This document shows, piece by piece, positions 30,009 through 38,375 of a DNA stretch of 39,527 nt. The translations under genes and the position numbers were made by a program. Position 1 is the first letter of the stretch; the number at the start of each line of letters is the position of its first letter. The notes under the pieces are model-generated. The model was not told where the DNA came from. It did not search any database and saw only the letters and a program-made list of their open reading frames with translations. This stretch comes from a virus: IMG/VR virus record IMGVR_UViG_3300037110_000054, positions 1 to 39,527 of that record; one strand, 5' to 3'.

Positions 30009-30574
30009 GAGACACCTACCCCAACTGCAATAGTACTACCAAGAATTAAAGCACTCGTTGAAAGATGGGTGCTTAATTTATATTTATACTGTATTCCATA
30101 AACTATCTTCTTCTGGTATAAATCAATTCCAACCAATGGAATTATTTCATGTTTTGGATTAGCTATTACGACTTCTTTATTTAGTACTTCTTCACTTCCA
30201 TTTACGCTATACCCTGGTGCTTTGACAATAACCCTCTCATTCCCATTCTTTTCTTTAACAATATCAACTGTTTCTGGAATAGCTGGGAGGGTCGTTGTAG
30301 TTTTTTGATTGTCCTTTGGGTTTGAGGCAGTTGTTTCTTTTGTCAGGGTTACAGAAGAATGCGAGATTAGCTTGCTTCCTTTTGGAATAGCTGCTGTTGT
30401 CGTTATCTGTATTACTGGCGTTGTCGCAAGCATCAGACCTCCGTCGCTGAATTTCTGGCTTACTTCTGCCTTCACTGGTATCATCTTCTGCTTCATCATC
30501 TTGTACTCTATCAATCCGCCAGTTATCATACAAGCTATTACTACTGTTAAACTTATTTCTAATTTTGTGAACAT
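30002..30574 (-). CDS. Membrane-anchored protein in the lysis cassette (190 aa)
   Basis: It encodes 190 residues with an N-terminal span (ISLTVVIACMITGGLIEYKM) followed by a Thr/Lys-rich periplasmic stalk, then VIVKAPGYSVNG and a C-terminal beta-rich part (KKIVYGIQYKYKLSTHLSTS, ending VGVGVSW) that looks like strands of an outer-surface or barrel-like motif. It could bridge the envelope as a spanin would, but lacks a recognisable spanin coiled coil. The ribosome-binding site is weak (AAGGGA 14 bases ahead). Another 107-codon frame beginning 13 bases earlier overlaps it; I prefer this one for its membrane segment. Confidence 0.55.
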   Translation of the reverse strand: MFTKLEISLTVVIACMITGGLIEYKMMKQKMIPVKAEVSQKFSDGGLMLATTPVIQITTTAAIPKGSKLISHSSVTLTKETTASNPKDNQKTTTTLPAIPETVDIVKEKNGNERVIVKAPGYSVNGSEEVLNKEVVIANPKHEIIPLVGIDLYQKKIVYGIQYKYKLSTHLSTSALILGSTIAVGVGVSW

Positions 30575-30636
30575 TTTTTTTACTCATTTCCCTTTTTTGC
30601 CTTACTTAAATCTACACTTTACTTCTAACTTTGTTT

Positions 30637-31047
30637 TTAAGGTATAACTGTTAGCGTTGTAGGTTTCAGAGCTATAATTTTAAGCCTGTCATTATGTGGA
30701 ACTACGAGACATCCTTCTGACTCTTCTCCATAGTTTATATTCCCAGGCTCTTCTTGGCCATGAATATAAAAGCTGCCTCTCCCATATAGCTCTGGGCAGG
30801 AAATAGGAGTTAGAGGAGCAGCATTTTGACCTACATTAGCATAGCTTCCCCAGGCTCCAATAGAGTAGATTCCAGGAGGTAATGGGCCTATAGAATGTGT
30901 GTCGCAGTAGAAGGCGTTATTCTTACCTTGTAGCTTATTAGGGTTTTGCGGCACTCTTTTATTATTACCAGCATATGCAGAAGTAGTTATGATACTTCCA
31001 TCATCTTGTGTAATTATTCCAGAACTGATTTGAAAGGTTAGGTTCAT
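30637..31047 (-). CDS. Probable endolysin of the DUF2778/L,D-transpeptidase-like fold
   Basis: It encodes 136 residues. GKNNAFYCDTHSIGPLPPGI (41-60) and GRGSFYIHGQEEPG (89-102), then ESEGCLVVPHNDRLKI (109-124), give the family pattern: His96-Gly and Ser110-x-Gly-Cys113, with Cys113 the likely nucleophile. DUF2778 proteins include the Tlde1 peptidoglycan-attacking effectors, which cut or exchange peptide stems. Here, among small holin-like membrane genes and with no other lysin in sight, it is the best candidate for the phage endolysin. There is no signal peptide, so release would depend on a holin. Its ATG overlaps the stop of the gene ahead. Confidence 0.75.
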   Translation of the reverse strand: MNLTFQISSGIITQDDGSIITTSAYAGNNKRVPQNPNKLQGKNNAFYCDTHSIGPLPPGIYSIGAWGSYANVGQNAAPLTPISCPELYGRGSFYIHGQEEPGNINYGEESEGCLVVPHNDRLKIIALKPTTLTVIP

Positions 31048-31193
31048 TTCTTTCTTTCTTTCTTTTCCTTCAACTCTTTAATTTCTTCTTTCAGCTCATC
31101 ATTATAATTTAATACTTGTTCAATGACTTTTGGACGAAAATAGAAGGCTCCAAGTAAAGCACCTAAAAATAATCCTGCGAAGAACGGCACCAT
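31044..31193 (-). CDS. Single-span membrane miniprotein with charged tail (49 aa)
   Basis: The ATG at 31193 follows GAGGTG. Residues 1-19 (MVPFFAGLFLGALLGAFYF) span the membrane and the remaining 30 are a Lys/Glu coiled coil. Its stop overlaps the lysin ATG (ATGA), which gives translational coupling. It may be a small holin or antiholin. Confidence 0.65.
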   Translation of the reverse strand: MVPFFAGLFLGALLGAFYFRPKVIEQVLNYNDELKEEIKELKEKKERKK

Positions 31194-31211
31194 ATTTCAC
31201 CTCTTATATTC

Positions 31212-31424
31212 TTATACTCCCGCATTATCCTTTGAATCTGATTTGTGTAGAATCGATAAAGTGGCCAGGGAACCACTAATAGAAAGAATATGTGGACTAT
31301 CTGGATGTTTAACTACCATGTATAAAAAACCAGCAGATAAGACACCAGCAGCAAAGAGGGCTATTAGGTTCTTTGATGAAGCTGAATCTGTATTATCTAT
31401 AATTTTTCTAAGGTATTCTAACAT
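31212..31424 (-). CDS. Holin candidate (70 aa)
   Basis: It encodes 70 residues; AAGGG precedes the ATG. Two hydrophobic segments (about 21-38, LIALFAAGVLSAGFLYMV, and 44-60, HILSISGSLATLSIL), with a charged N-terminus and tail, give the size and layout of a two-span phage holin. It is encoded two genes ahead of the lysin. No sequence signature proves the role. Confidence 0.55.
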   Translation of the reverse strand: MLEYLRKIIDNTDSASSKNLIALFAAGVLSAGFLYMVVKHPDSPHILSISGSLATLSILHKSDSKDNAGV

Positions 31425-31445
31425 TTTAGCCCTTATTCTTATCCC

Positions 31446-31700
31446 TTATCTCTTATTCATCTTCATATTTCTTTCAATAAGTGTATCAATCTTATTCTCT
31501 AGCTTATCAAATCTACTATTTATTTCAGTCTTAATATCTTTCTGGCCTTCTTGAAGCTGCCCTATTTGATTTGTATGAACAGCAATAAGAGACGCCTGAT
31601 TATTACTATATACAATGAACCCTGCTAACATTACAAGACACATAATAATCGCTGATACGTTTATATTGCGGTCTAAAACCCATTTACTTTCTGTTGACAT
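31446..31700 (-). CDS. Membrane protein with coiled-coil tail in the lysis cassette (84 aa)
   Basis: It encodes 84 residues; AAAGGAAA precedes the ATG. One membrane span (about 14-31, VSAIIMCLVMLAGFIVYS) is followed by a long coiled coil (TNQIGQLQEGQKDIKTEINS, then FDKLENKIDTLIE). This resembles many short phage proteins next to holins and could be a holin partner or an inner-membrane spanin-like protein. The start overlaps the upstream stop region closely. Confidence 0.6.
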   Translation of the reverse strand: MSTESKWVLDRNINVSAIIMCLVMLAGFIVYSNNQASLIAVHTNQIGQLQEGQKDIKTEINSRFDKLENKIDTLIERNMKMNKR

Positions 31701-31702
31701 CT

Positions 31703-31828
31703 TTAATTTCCTTTATTTTTGTCCTGCTGATAATAGGCCGCTAAACTTCTTAAAGTAAAAAGTTCCTTTTCTAATTCCTCAACGTCTTCTAAAAGGTGTG
31801 CCAGTTCTCTTTTTTCTTCTTCAGTCAT
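31703..31828 (-). CDS. Small acidic helical protein (41 aa)
   Basis: The ATG at 31828 follows AAAGGTG. The 41 residues (MTEEEKRELAHLLEDVEELE and onward) form one amphipathic helix without a membrane segment. The gene ends two bases before the next start, so it belongs to the lysis operon. The function is unknown. Confidence 0.55.
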   Translation of the reverse strand: MTEEEKRELAHLLEDVEELEKELFTLRSLAAYYQQDKNKGN

Positions 31829-31895
31829 ATTATACACACCTTTCTTAATAGTGTATCTTTTTTAACACTTATTTGAACATATAGATGAGAAATAC

Positions 31896-32048
31896 TTATA
31901 GCTTTTTTACATCCTTACTTATATCATCTATTGTACTCTTGGCTTCCACTACCTCTGACTCTATTTTGGCACCATTCTTTCGATAGATTAAGATGCCTCC
32001 TACTACCAGGGCAACGGCTGCTATTGCTAATACTATAAACTCTAACAT
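31896..32048 (-). CDS. Single-span membrane miniprotein (50 aa)
   Basis: The ATG at 32048 follows AAGGAG, and a GTTATAATATA motif lies 21 bases upstream. Residues 1-20 (MLEFIVLAIAAVALVVGGIL) span the membrane and the rest is a charged helix. It is the first gene of the lysis cassette and may be a holin-like component. Confidence 0.65.
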   Translation of the reverse strand: MLEFIVLAIAAVALVVGGILIYRKNGAKIESEVVEAKSTIDDISKDVKKL

Positions 32049-32068
32049 TTTTTGTTCTCCTTAATATA

Positions 32069-32079
32069 TATATTATAAC
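32069..32079 (-). promoter_or_regulatory. GTTATAATATA promoter motif of the lysis cassette
   Basis: The 11-mer abuts the stop codon of the last ejection-block gene and lies 21 bases before the first lysis gene, giving the lysis cassette its own start site. The bases ahead are AG rather than TG. Confidence 0.6.
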
Positions 32080-32522
32080 TATACTTTTCCAAGTGAGGCA
32101 GCATTTTGTCTCACTACATTACTTAATCCGGTAGAGGCAGAATCTAAAGTTGTTGGAGAAGCGTTCATTCCCTCACCTCCAGAAAATCCTGGTGCTCTTA
32201 CTCCACTTCTTGCCAGGGTCTTTATCATATGTGGATGAACTCTTTCTTGAAGTGGTGATTTATTAGTAGCAATAGCTGGAGCATGAAAATTACCGCTTGA
32301 TTTTAATTTCATTTCATTTGTATGATTAACTTGTGCGTCCATTTGAGCATATTTAGCTGCCAAATCAAAGGAACTATTATAATTAGAGGGAGAACTTAAA
32401 GCAGGAGTTTCACCCTGTAATTGTCCTGCCTGATTTCCTTGGGGCAACAGGGACATTATATTAGCACTTTTTAGAGCTAATTGGTGTTGTTTTGGAACTG
32501 ATTGCCATGGTTGAGTTGCCAT
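32079..32522 (-). CDS. Virion-block protein of unknown function (147 aa)
   Basis: The ATG at 32522 overlaps the stop of the large ejection-protein gene. The 147 residues are low in charge and rich in Ser, Ala, Gln and Asn (ALKSANIMSLLPQGNQAGQL, SSFDLAAKYAQMDAQVNHTN). It looks like a small structural or ejected protein. No homologous family is recognised. Confidence 0.5.
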   Translation of the reverse strand: MATQPWQSVPKQHQLALKSANIMSLLPQGNQAGQLQGETPALSSPSNYNSSFDLAAKYAQMDAQVNHTNEMKLKSSGNFHAPAIATNKSPLQERVHPHMIKTLARSGVRAPGFSGGEGMNASPTTLDSASTGLSNVVRQNAASLGKV

Positions 32523-35401
32523 TATTTCACCCAACCCTTTCCACCCTTATCTGGTTTACCAATATATCCATCTTCTTTTGGCTTAATTCCTTGGGTTCCA
32601 TCTGCTGCCGTATATGCTTCTCCAGAATGAACAGCATCATATTCTGCTTTTGTACTCACTCTGTTTCTATTAGCACTATGAAATCTCATCTCATCCTCAT
32701 ATGTAAAACCTTTATTTAGCAGAGAATAAGAATCATCAGAAGGGGTTATAGGCCCTGTAATCTTTCCACCTTGAGCAGGATTCATTGAGCCTGTTAATCT
32801 TGGAGTTTGAGGTTGTATTGGTTGAGCTGGTAAAGAACCTTGGTTTGTTGTGGGAACTGGACCATATTTAGGAGTATTTAATCCACCACCAGAAGGTGTA
32901 GAACTATTTAAAGCAGGAGTTTCAGAGGAGAAACCTAAAGAAGGTTGACCAGGAGTTATTGGTGAAATATCCCTCGGACTAAAACTTATACCTCTAATTT
33001 CAGGAGCTTCTTTTAAGAATGGACTTATATCTGGATGTAAATATCTATATCCAGAGTAGGCGGGTCTTCCATACTGATATCCTGCCTTTAGTATTGCCGC
33101 AACGCCTCCAACTTCTGGGCCACCAATAACACTTCCAAGACCTCCAGCACCAAGAGTTGTCGCGGCCCGTAATCCTTGGTCTAAGAGGGATAAACCACCA
33201 GAACGAACGCCAGCTTGTGGAGCATTTCTCATAAAGTTTGTAAGATTTAATATATTATTAGTGCCGTTTCCACCATCATCTACACCACCAAAAGCGTGTC
33301 CAATCTGGTCTCTTCTGGAATGAAAATAGTCTGTTACTTTACCTAAATCTATTTCTCTGCCATTATTACCTTCCTGAATACCTCTACGAAGTATTTCAGC
33401 TCTTGCTGCTGCTTGTCCTTTGCTGCCTAACATATCAAAGTTTCTGGCAAAGCGATCTTCTGCGGTAGGATTAAATAGGCGATTAACAGCCTGATCCGCA
33501 TCTACTGCTCTAATAGTCTGAATTATTCCGCCATTTTTATTCTGATATGGTGCCACATTCTGCCTATAAAAATCAGAAGCTTTAGCAGGAGCTGGATCAC
33601 CTGGAATTACCTGTTCAGCATAAAAGTCTGCCGCATCATCTAGGGCATTTTTTCTTTGCATTAAGTTATAAGCATCAATTCTATTTCCAGATTTAACCAT
33701 TCTATCAATATCACTCTCCCATTTAGATACTTGTAATTTAGCGTCATGATAACTCATTCTTCCTGGTAATCCTTCATCATCAGTAGGAAAATCAATAGGT
33801 AGAGAAGTATCATTTTTTAGTGCTCCATTGATATTGCTCTCAATTTTGGCATAATTTGCGTTTGATACAGCCTTGTTTTCCGCTAATTTTCCCATAAACG
33901 AGGTTTTTATCATATCCAAGTTATCTGCTCCTGGTTTATTCATAGCATCTTGTAGTTGTGGTGAGAATCGATTACCAAGGGGTTTACCTGGACCAGCAAA
34001 ATCATATGGTATATTGTTTGCTTGGATAGTTGCGTCAGTATACTCCTTATTTAATATAGTTTTTAACTGCTCTCCTTGTCTCACATTGGCTTTATTTACA
34101 CCAGAGAGAGGTTCAGCAGCTAATGACTCACCAATTTTTGAAGCACCGGCATCTAAATTGCCAGTATGAATAAGTAGTGGAGTTCCGTTCTCACTAGCTT
34201 CTGTTGAAGTTGAGACTAATAATCTCTTTGCATACTCTTTAGCTGCCTGTCCTGCAACACCATCAGTTTGAGAGGCTTGATTAATTGTGTCATAGTTGTA
34301 TGCTGGTAAAGTAATTCGTGGGTCAGCCTTAGCAGCAGCAAGAACTTCTGTTGGTGTTTCGTATTGAACAGATGATATGGGTTTTTTTGTAGCATCAGCA
34401 ACTCTTTTTCCCACATAATCAGAAATTACAGCACCATTATCAGTTCCTTGTCCTACTCTATTGAATGCGTTATATCCAGCAATGCCTAATTCTCCTAAAC
34501 CAGCAAAACCAAGACCAGTAGCAGCACCAGTAGCAACAGAACCAGGAGTAGCATTCGGTTCAGCACCAGCAAATATAGTACCCCATCCAGCGCCTAAAGC
34601 TAATCTACCAAGAGTTGAGGCAGGAGCACCAGCAGCACCGGCCACATAAGTTAGTGGATTGTATGCTATATCCTTTACAAAACGTTGACCAGGAGCTATT
34701 TTATCACCCTCAGCCGCCTTTTCTTGATTAAACTTAGCAATAGTCTGCGAAGTGCTCTGATACATATCATCTGGAATTTCACCGCTTGCTTTTCCTATTT
34801 CATTACCATACCTTACAGCAGCCATAAAAGGAGAAGCGGCAACATAACGAGCATATTTATTAGGTGCCTCAGTTGGTTCCATACTTTCTTCACCATAAGC
34901 ACCAATATATGTTTGCGGAACAACAGAAGCCTTAGCCTTACCTGGATTATTAATTCCTACATCATTTGAAGAAGAAGAAAAAGAGCTGGCGGGTAAATGA
35001 AGAATTGAATTTGGTTCTACTTGTTTGAAATAATTTTGCATTTCTTCAGCAGAGTGTTGTTGAAGATTGAATGGTGAGGCATAGAAGTTCCATTTACCAT
35101 TTTCCTGTTTCCATTGTCCTCCAGCAGCATCTGGAGTACTATATTTACTTTCGGAAGAAAAGGTCATGTGATTAGGTAGTTTAAATTCATCAGTCAAATG
35201 CTGCCCATTGGATTGGTTAGGTTGTCCATATTTAGCAGTGTATCCAGCCATGTCATAATCAGGGGCGGGAGTTCCTGGCGAGACTGGTGCTTGATTTTGA
35301 GGTATTAGATGAGAAAACAGACCACCAGCAGAAGAACCACCAGATGTTGGAGGAGTGTCTTGTTGTGTCTGTTGTGGAATTAAATTATCAAATAAACCCA
35401 T
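32522..35401 (-). CDS. Large ejection/internal virion protein (P22 gp16 position, 959 aa)
   Basis: It encodes 959 residues. The N-terminus repeats GLF(D/S)(N/H)LIPQ (residues 2-9 and 27-34). Residues 75-150 (KLPNHMTFSSESKYSTPDAA, WNFYASPFNLQQHSAEEMQN, VEPNSILHLP) are a block widespread in phage virion proteins. A Gly/Ala-rich segment near 245-310 (NPLTYVAGAAGAPASTLGRL) could interact with membranes, followed by a long helical middle. The C-terminal 150 residues are Pro/Gly/Ser-rich. Position as last of three large genes matches P22 gp16, which is ejected to help DNA cross the envelope. I see no lysozyme or transglycosylase motif. Confidence 0.65.
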   Translation of the reverse strand: MGLFDNLIPQQTQQDTPPTSGGSSAGGLFSHLIPQNQAPVSPGTPAPDYDMAGYTAKYGQPNQSNGQHLTDEFKLPNHMTFSSESKYSTPDAAGGQWKQENGKWNFYASPFNLQQHSAEEMQNYFKQVEPNSILHLPASSFSSSSNDVGINNPGKAKASVVPQTYIGAYGEESMEPTEAPNKYARYVAASPFMAAVRYGNEIGKASGEIPDDMYQSTSQTIAKFNQEKAAEGDKIAPGQRFVKDIAYNPLTYVAGAAGAPASTLGRLALGAGWGTIFAGAEPNATPGSVATGAATGLGFAGLGELGIAGYNAFNRVGQGTDNGAVISDYVGKRVADATKKPISSVQYETPTEVLAAAKADPRITLPAYNYDTINQASQTDGVAGQAAKEYAKRLLVSTSTEASENGTPLLIHTGNLDAGASKIGESLAAEPLSGVNKANVRQGEQLKTILNKEYTDATIQANNIPYDFAGPGKPLGNRFSPQLQDAMNKPGADNLDMIKTSFMGKLAENKAVSNANYAKIESNINGALKNDTSLPIDFPTDDEGLPGRMSYHDAKLQVSKWESDIDRMVKSGNRIDAYNLMQRKNALDDAADFYAEQVIPGDPAPAKASDFYRQNVAPYQNKNGGIIQTIRAVDADQAVNRLFNPTAEDRFARNFDMLGSKGQAAARAEILRRGIQEGNNGREIDLGKVTDYFHSRRDQIGHAFGGVDDGGNGTNNILNLTNFMRNAPQAGVRSGGLSLLDQGLRAATTLGAGGLGSVIGGPEVGGVAAILKAGYQYGRPAYSGYRYLHPDISPFLKEAPEIRGISFSPRDISPITPGQPSLGFSSETPALNSSTPSGGGLNTPKYGPVPTTNQGSLPAQPIQPQTPRLTGSMNPAQGGKITGPITPSDDSYSLLNKGFTYEDEMRFHSANRNRVSTKAEYDAVHSGEAYTAADGTQGIKPKEDGYIGKPDKGGKGWVK

Positions 35402-35402
35402 T

Positions 35403-37466
35403 TTATAACTTTCCAGTTAAATCTACACCATATAATCGCTTTGCATCATTTATTACCGAAGCTTTGGGAGCACCAGCATTAACAGCGGCTTTAGCATCAC
35501 TTGTCACACTTTCAATGGTATGTCCTTGTGGTATTTGTGGGATTGAATTTCCACCACCAGGAGGATTGTTTCCTTGTTGAGAGCGTGGTATTTTTGTTCC
35601 TACTCTACCACCAGCATCAAAGGCTGGTAATGTTCCTGAAGGTAAACGACCACCATTAAGTTTTTTTATAATTTCTTGTGACCTGCTGTCCAATAAGGAT
35701 GTTCCTGGGTCTAAATCATCACCAAGTATTTGTCGTCTCTGTGATTCAACGGCATCAGTTAGTCCTGTCATTAGATTAGCGTATGCTTGATATACTTTCA
35801 TCTTTCTAGCAGGAGCATCGTCAAAAGACATATTCTTCATGTCCCTAAATGCTTCAGCGGCGGCAGCACCAGTTCCTTTAAACTGCTTTTCAACTTCATT
35901 AACAAGAGCAGTATGTTCCGTATTCCAAGCATTTCTGGCATTTCCACCAGATACAGACATAGAATTACCAGCCTTGTTTAAAGGAACAGCCCATATTGGT
36001 AATCCACCAATTTGCGTTCCCTCACCATCAGCCTCTATCATGGAACCAAGATGTCCGAATGTTTTCATAGCACCAGTTCTTACACCACCATTAGTTCCTG
36101 GTTGCTCACTTGCCATATCTTTTGAAAATTTCTGGGCACCTTCTATGTTAGTATCAGGAAATGCTTGATTGGCTACGGCTATTTGTGCTTGAGCCTCTTT
36201 TCTATTAGTGCTTAATTTTACATTACCAGAAGCAAGACCAGTTACCCAATTTAGTTGGGCAGGATTTAGTAGTTTTCTATACTCATCACCAGTTAACTGA
36301 CTTGTAGGAAATCCAGGAGGAACAGCAGCAGCTCCACCAGCCTCTGCTTTAACTTTAGCAGCCTCAGCAAGAGCTTTAATACCTTCAGCGGTATTCTTAA
36401 AAGATACAGAGGGTTGTACAGCAGTCTGGGCTTTTTTAAGTGCATCTTCTGCCATTTTAGAAGCATTAGAGGCTGTGCTAACATTTGCTTCAGCTTGTCT
36501 CTGCTCATTTGCTAACCATGCCTGACCTTCTCTGCTTGTTATGTCAGCGGGCCAAGATTGAGTAGCTCCTGGTTGCTGACTTTCTACTTCATTCTTGAAA
36601 CGAGCATAAGCATCAGCCTGCTGTTGTGGACGAAGATATGAAAAAGCAGCAACTTGACCTAATAATTGAGCATTTCTAGCTACTATTGTATCTTGTTTGG
36701 CCTTTTCATCAGCCGCATCACTTGCTGTCCATCCTAACATTGCATCATTAGCTTTTGCTGCTAGTGGATGAGCACCATTAGCATCAGTATAACTCATCAT
36801 TTTATCAAATAAACCCTGTCTATCAAAGGTATTATGAACAACAGCACCTGTTTGTGGATCTTTACTGTCCCAAGTATGAGATGCAGCAAAGGAGGGATTA
36901 TTTGGATCAATTGCCTTATTGGTATCTGGGTGTGTATTTAACGGAGTTCCATCTACTGGATTTTTAGATATAGCATTATCAGAAGCAGTTTTCATTGGAT
37001 TACTAGGAGCAGTAGAAGCTGGCTGTCCCTGTGGATTTCTAAATGTAGCAGGATTATTTGGATCACTTAAATTAGAGGACTGTACTTGTCCCTGTGGATT
37101 TCTAAATGTAGCAGGATTATTTGGATCACTTAAATTAGAGGACTGTACTTGTCCCTGTCCTTGGGGTGCATCGTCTCTTGTTGAGGTAAAAGCACTACTT
37201 ACCATATTACTAAAATCATTCTGTGTCTGTCTAGCAGCTTTATCGTCATCTAATTTCATTTGCCCAGATTCAATAAGCTGTTGATATACGGCATTCTGAT
37301 TAGAGGCTTGTTGTGCCTGTATTTGTTGGGTTTGATTAGCTTGAGATAGACGTTGTACTTCAGCAGATTGCGCTGTCATATCCGGATGAACACCCATCAT
37401 AGGTATATTTACTCCAGGATTATACCCCATTCCAAGACCACCAGCATATCCTTGTCCATATGGCAT
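35403..37466 (-). CDS. Ejection/internal virion protein (P22 gp20 position, 687 aa)
   Basis: It encodes 687 residues; AAAGGAAA precedes the ATG. It is rich in Gln, Ala, Asn and Ser, with a Gln-rich helical start (RLSQANQTQQIQAQQASNQN). Residues about 105-147 include a perfect duplication of a 21-residue unit starting GQVQSSNLSDPNNPATFRNP. The middle is a long Ala-rich helix (NVSTASNASKMAEDALKKAQ). The C-terminal 170 residues look more globular (RKMKVYQAYANLMTGLTDAV, then EIIKKLNGGRLPSG). Its place between the gp7-like and gp16-like genes argues for a gp20-type ejected protein. Confidence 0.65.
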   Translation of the reverse strand: MPYGQGYAGGLGMGYNPGVNIPMMGVHPDMTAQSAEVQRLSQANQTQQIQAQQASNQNAVYQQLIESGQMKLDDDKAARQTQNDFSNMVSSAFTSTRDDAPQGQGQVQSSNLSDPNNPATFRNPQGQVQSSNLSDPNNPATFRNPQGQPASTAPSNPMKTASDNAISKNPVDGTPLNTHPDTNKAIDPNNPSFAASHTWDSKDPQTGAVVHNTFDRQGLFDKMMSYTDANGAHPLAAKANDAMLGWTASDAADEKAKQDTIVARNAQLLGQVAAFSYLRPQQQADAYARFKNEVESQQPGATQSWPADITSREGQAWLANEQRQAEANVSTASNASKMAEDALKKAQTAVQPSVSFKNTAEGIKALAEAAKVKAEAGGAAAVPPGFPTSQLTGDEYRKLLNPAQLNWVTGLASGNVKLSTNRKEAQAQIAVANQAFPDTNIEGAQKFSKDMASEQPGTNGGVRTGAMKTFGHLGSMIEADGEGTQIGGLPIWAVPLNKAGNSMSVSGGNARNAWNTEHTALVNEVEKQFKGTGAAAAEAFRDMKNMSFDDAPARKMKVYQAYANLMTGLTDAVESQRRQILGDDLDPGTSLLDSRSQEIIKKLNGGRLPSGTLPAFDAGGRVGTKIPRSQQGNNPPGGGNSIPQIPQGHTIESVTSDAKAAVNAGAPKASVINDAKRLYGVDLTGKL
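37024..37158 (-). repeat. Perfect 63-bp tandem duplication in the gp20-position gene
   Basis: Two identical 63-base units (37024-37086 and 37087-37149) are followed by nine bases of a third. Identity at every base indicates a recent in-frame duplication of 21 codons. Confidence 0.95.
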
Positions 37467-37481
37467 TTTACGATTTCCTTT

Positions 37482-38372
37482 TTACAGTAAAGCAAGAGCA
37501 GCTAACGCACCGTCACTCATCAATCCACCGGCTACACTATCACCTATTACAGCACCAGCACCTTCTTCAACTCCTAGACTGGCAATACTACCACCTAATC
37601 CCATACCAGCTAGTCCTCCATCACTCATCAAGGCACCAGCACCAGATATAGAGCCAACACCTTCAGAAGTACCAAATAAGCCAGATAAGCCACTAAACAT
37701 ACTAGATAATCCAGTTCCTATTCCACCATTTTGTAGAGCCAGAGCACCAGCAGCGCCTGTAGCCATTGAGTTAAAAGAACCCATTGTTCCAGCAGCCTGA
37801 GCATTTCCAGCACTCTGTAAGTAATTACCTTGAGCAGCACTTTGTCCAGCAGCAAGATTTCCCAAATTAGCTGTGGCATTTAATCCCTGTTGAGCACCAT
37901 TAGCAAATTGTGTATAATTTTGCTGTTGATTTGATGTATAATTTTGTAGTGCCTGTTGATAAGCATTTCCAGCATTTTGTTGAGCATATCCCATAGCAGC
38001 CTTTTGACCACCACCACTTAATGCACCACCACGAACAGACTGGGCATTACTTATAGCATTTAATCCCTGAGACATATTAAAAGCATAAGCAGGATTTTGC
38101 TGGAACTGGGTCTGAGAAAAAGGCGCATTAAGTGCTCCCTGTCCTACACCATTACCAAGACCACCCTGTAATTCTTGATATGCTTGTTGTCCACCCTGAA
38201 TATATGGATTATAATTAGCAGCTACTTGGTTGTATCTTTGATTAGATTGAGCCATAGCAGCTTGTTCTGCATTTAATTGAGCAGAAGCGGCTTTTGATGC
38301 AGCATTAGCACCAGTTATACCACCAACCACATCTCCTAAAGCATTTCCAACACTTGAAAATACATTACCCAT
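37482..38372 (-). CDS. DNA ejection protein (P22 gp7 position, 296 aa)
   Basis: It encodes 296 residues; AAAGGA precedes the ATG and a GTTATAATATA motif lies 18 bases upstream. The block at residues 90-185 (GLNAISNAQSVRGGALSGGG, QKAAMGYAQQNAGNAYQQAL, then NLGNLAAGQSA) is typical of podovirus DNA transfer proteins of the P22 gp7 kind, which leave the virion first and help form the channel. The C-terminal 90 residues are Gly/Ala-rich and hydrophobic (GLSSMFSGLSGLFGT), suited to membrane insertion. It is the first of three ejection genes in P22 order. Confidence 0.75.
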   Translation of the reverse strand: MGNVFSSVGNALGDVVGGITGANAASKAASAQLNAEQAAMAQSNQRYNQVAANYNPYIQGGQQAYQELQGGLGNGVGQGALNAPFSQTQFQQNPAYAFNMSQGLNAISNAQSVRGGALSGGGQKAAMGYAQQNAGNAYQQALQNYTSNQQQNYTQFANGAQQGLNATANLGNLAAGQSAAQGNYLQSAGNAQAAGTMGSFNSMATGAAGALALQNGGIGTGLSSMFSGLSGLFGTSEGVGSISGAGALMSDGGLAGMGLGGSIASLGVEEGAGAVIGDSVAGGLMSDGALAALALL

Positions 38373-38375
38373 TTC

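Noticed and set aside
30264-30587. 107-codon minus-strand frame overlapping the 190-aa lysis-region gene, with a slightly better ribosome-binding site
   Set aside because: The product is a polar, unstructured string (many Asn, Ser, Asp, Arg, Lys) with no domain, whereas the overlapping frame has a clean membrane segment. It may help start translation but is unlikely to be a separate protein.
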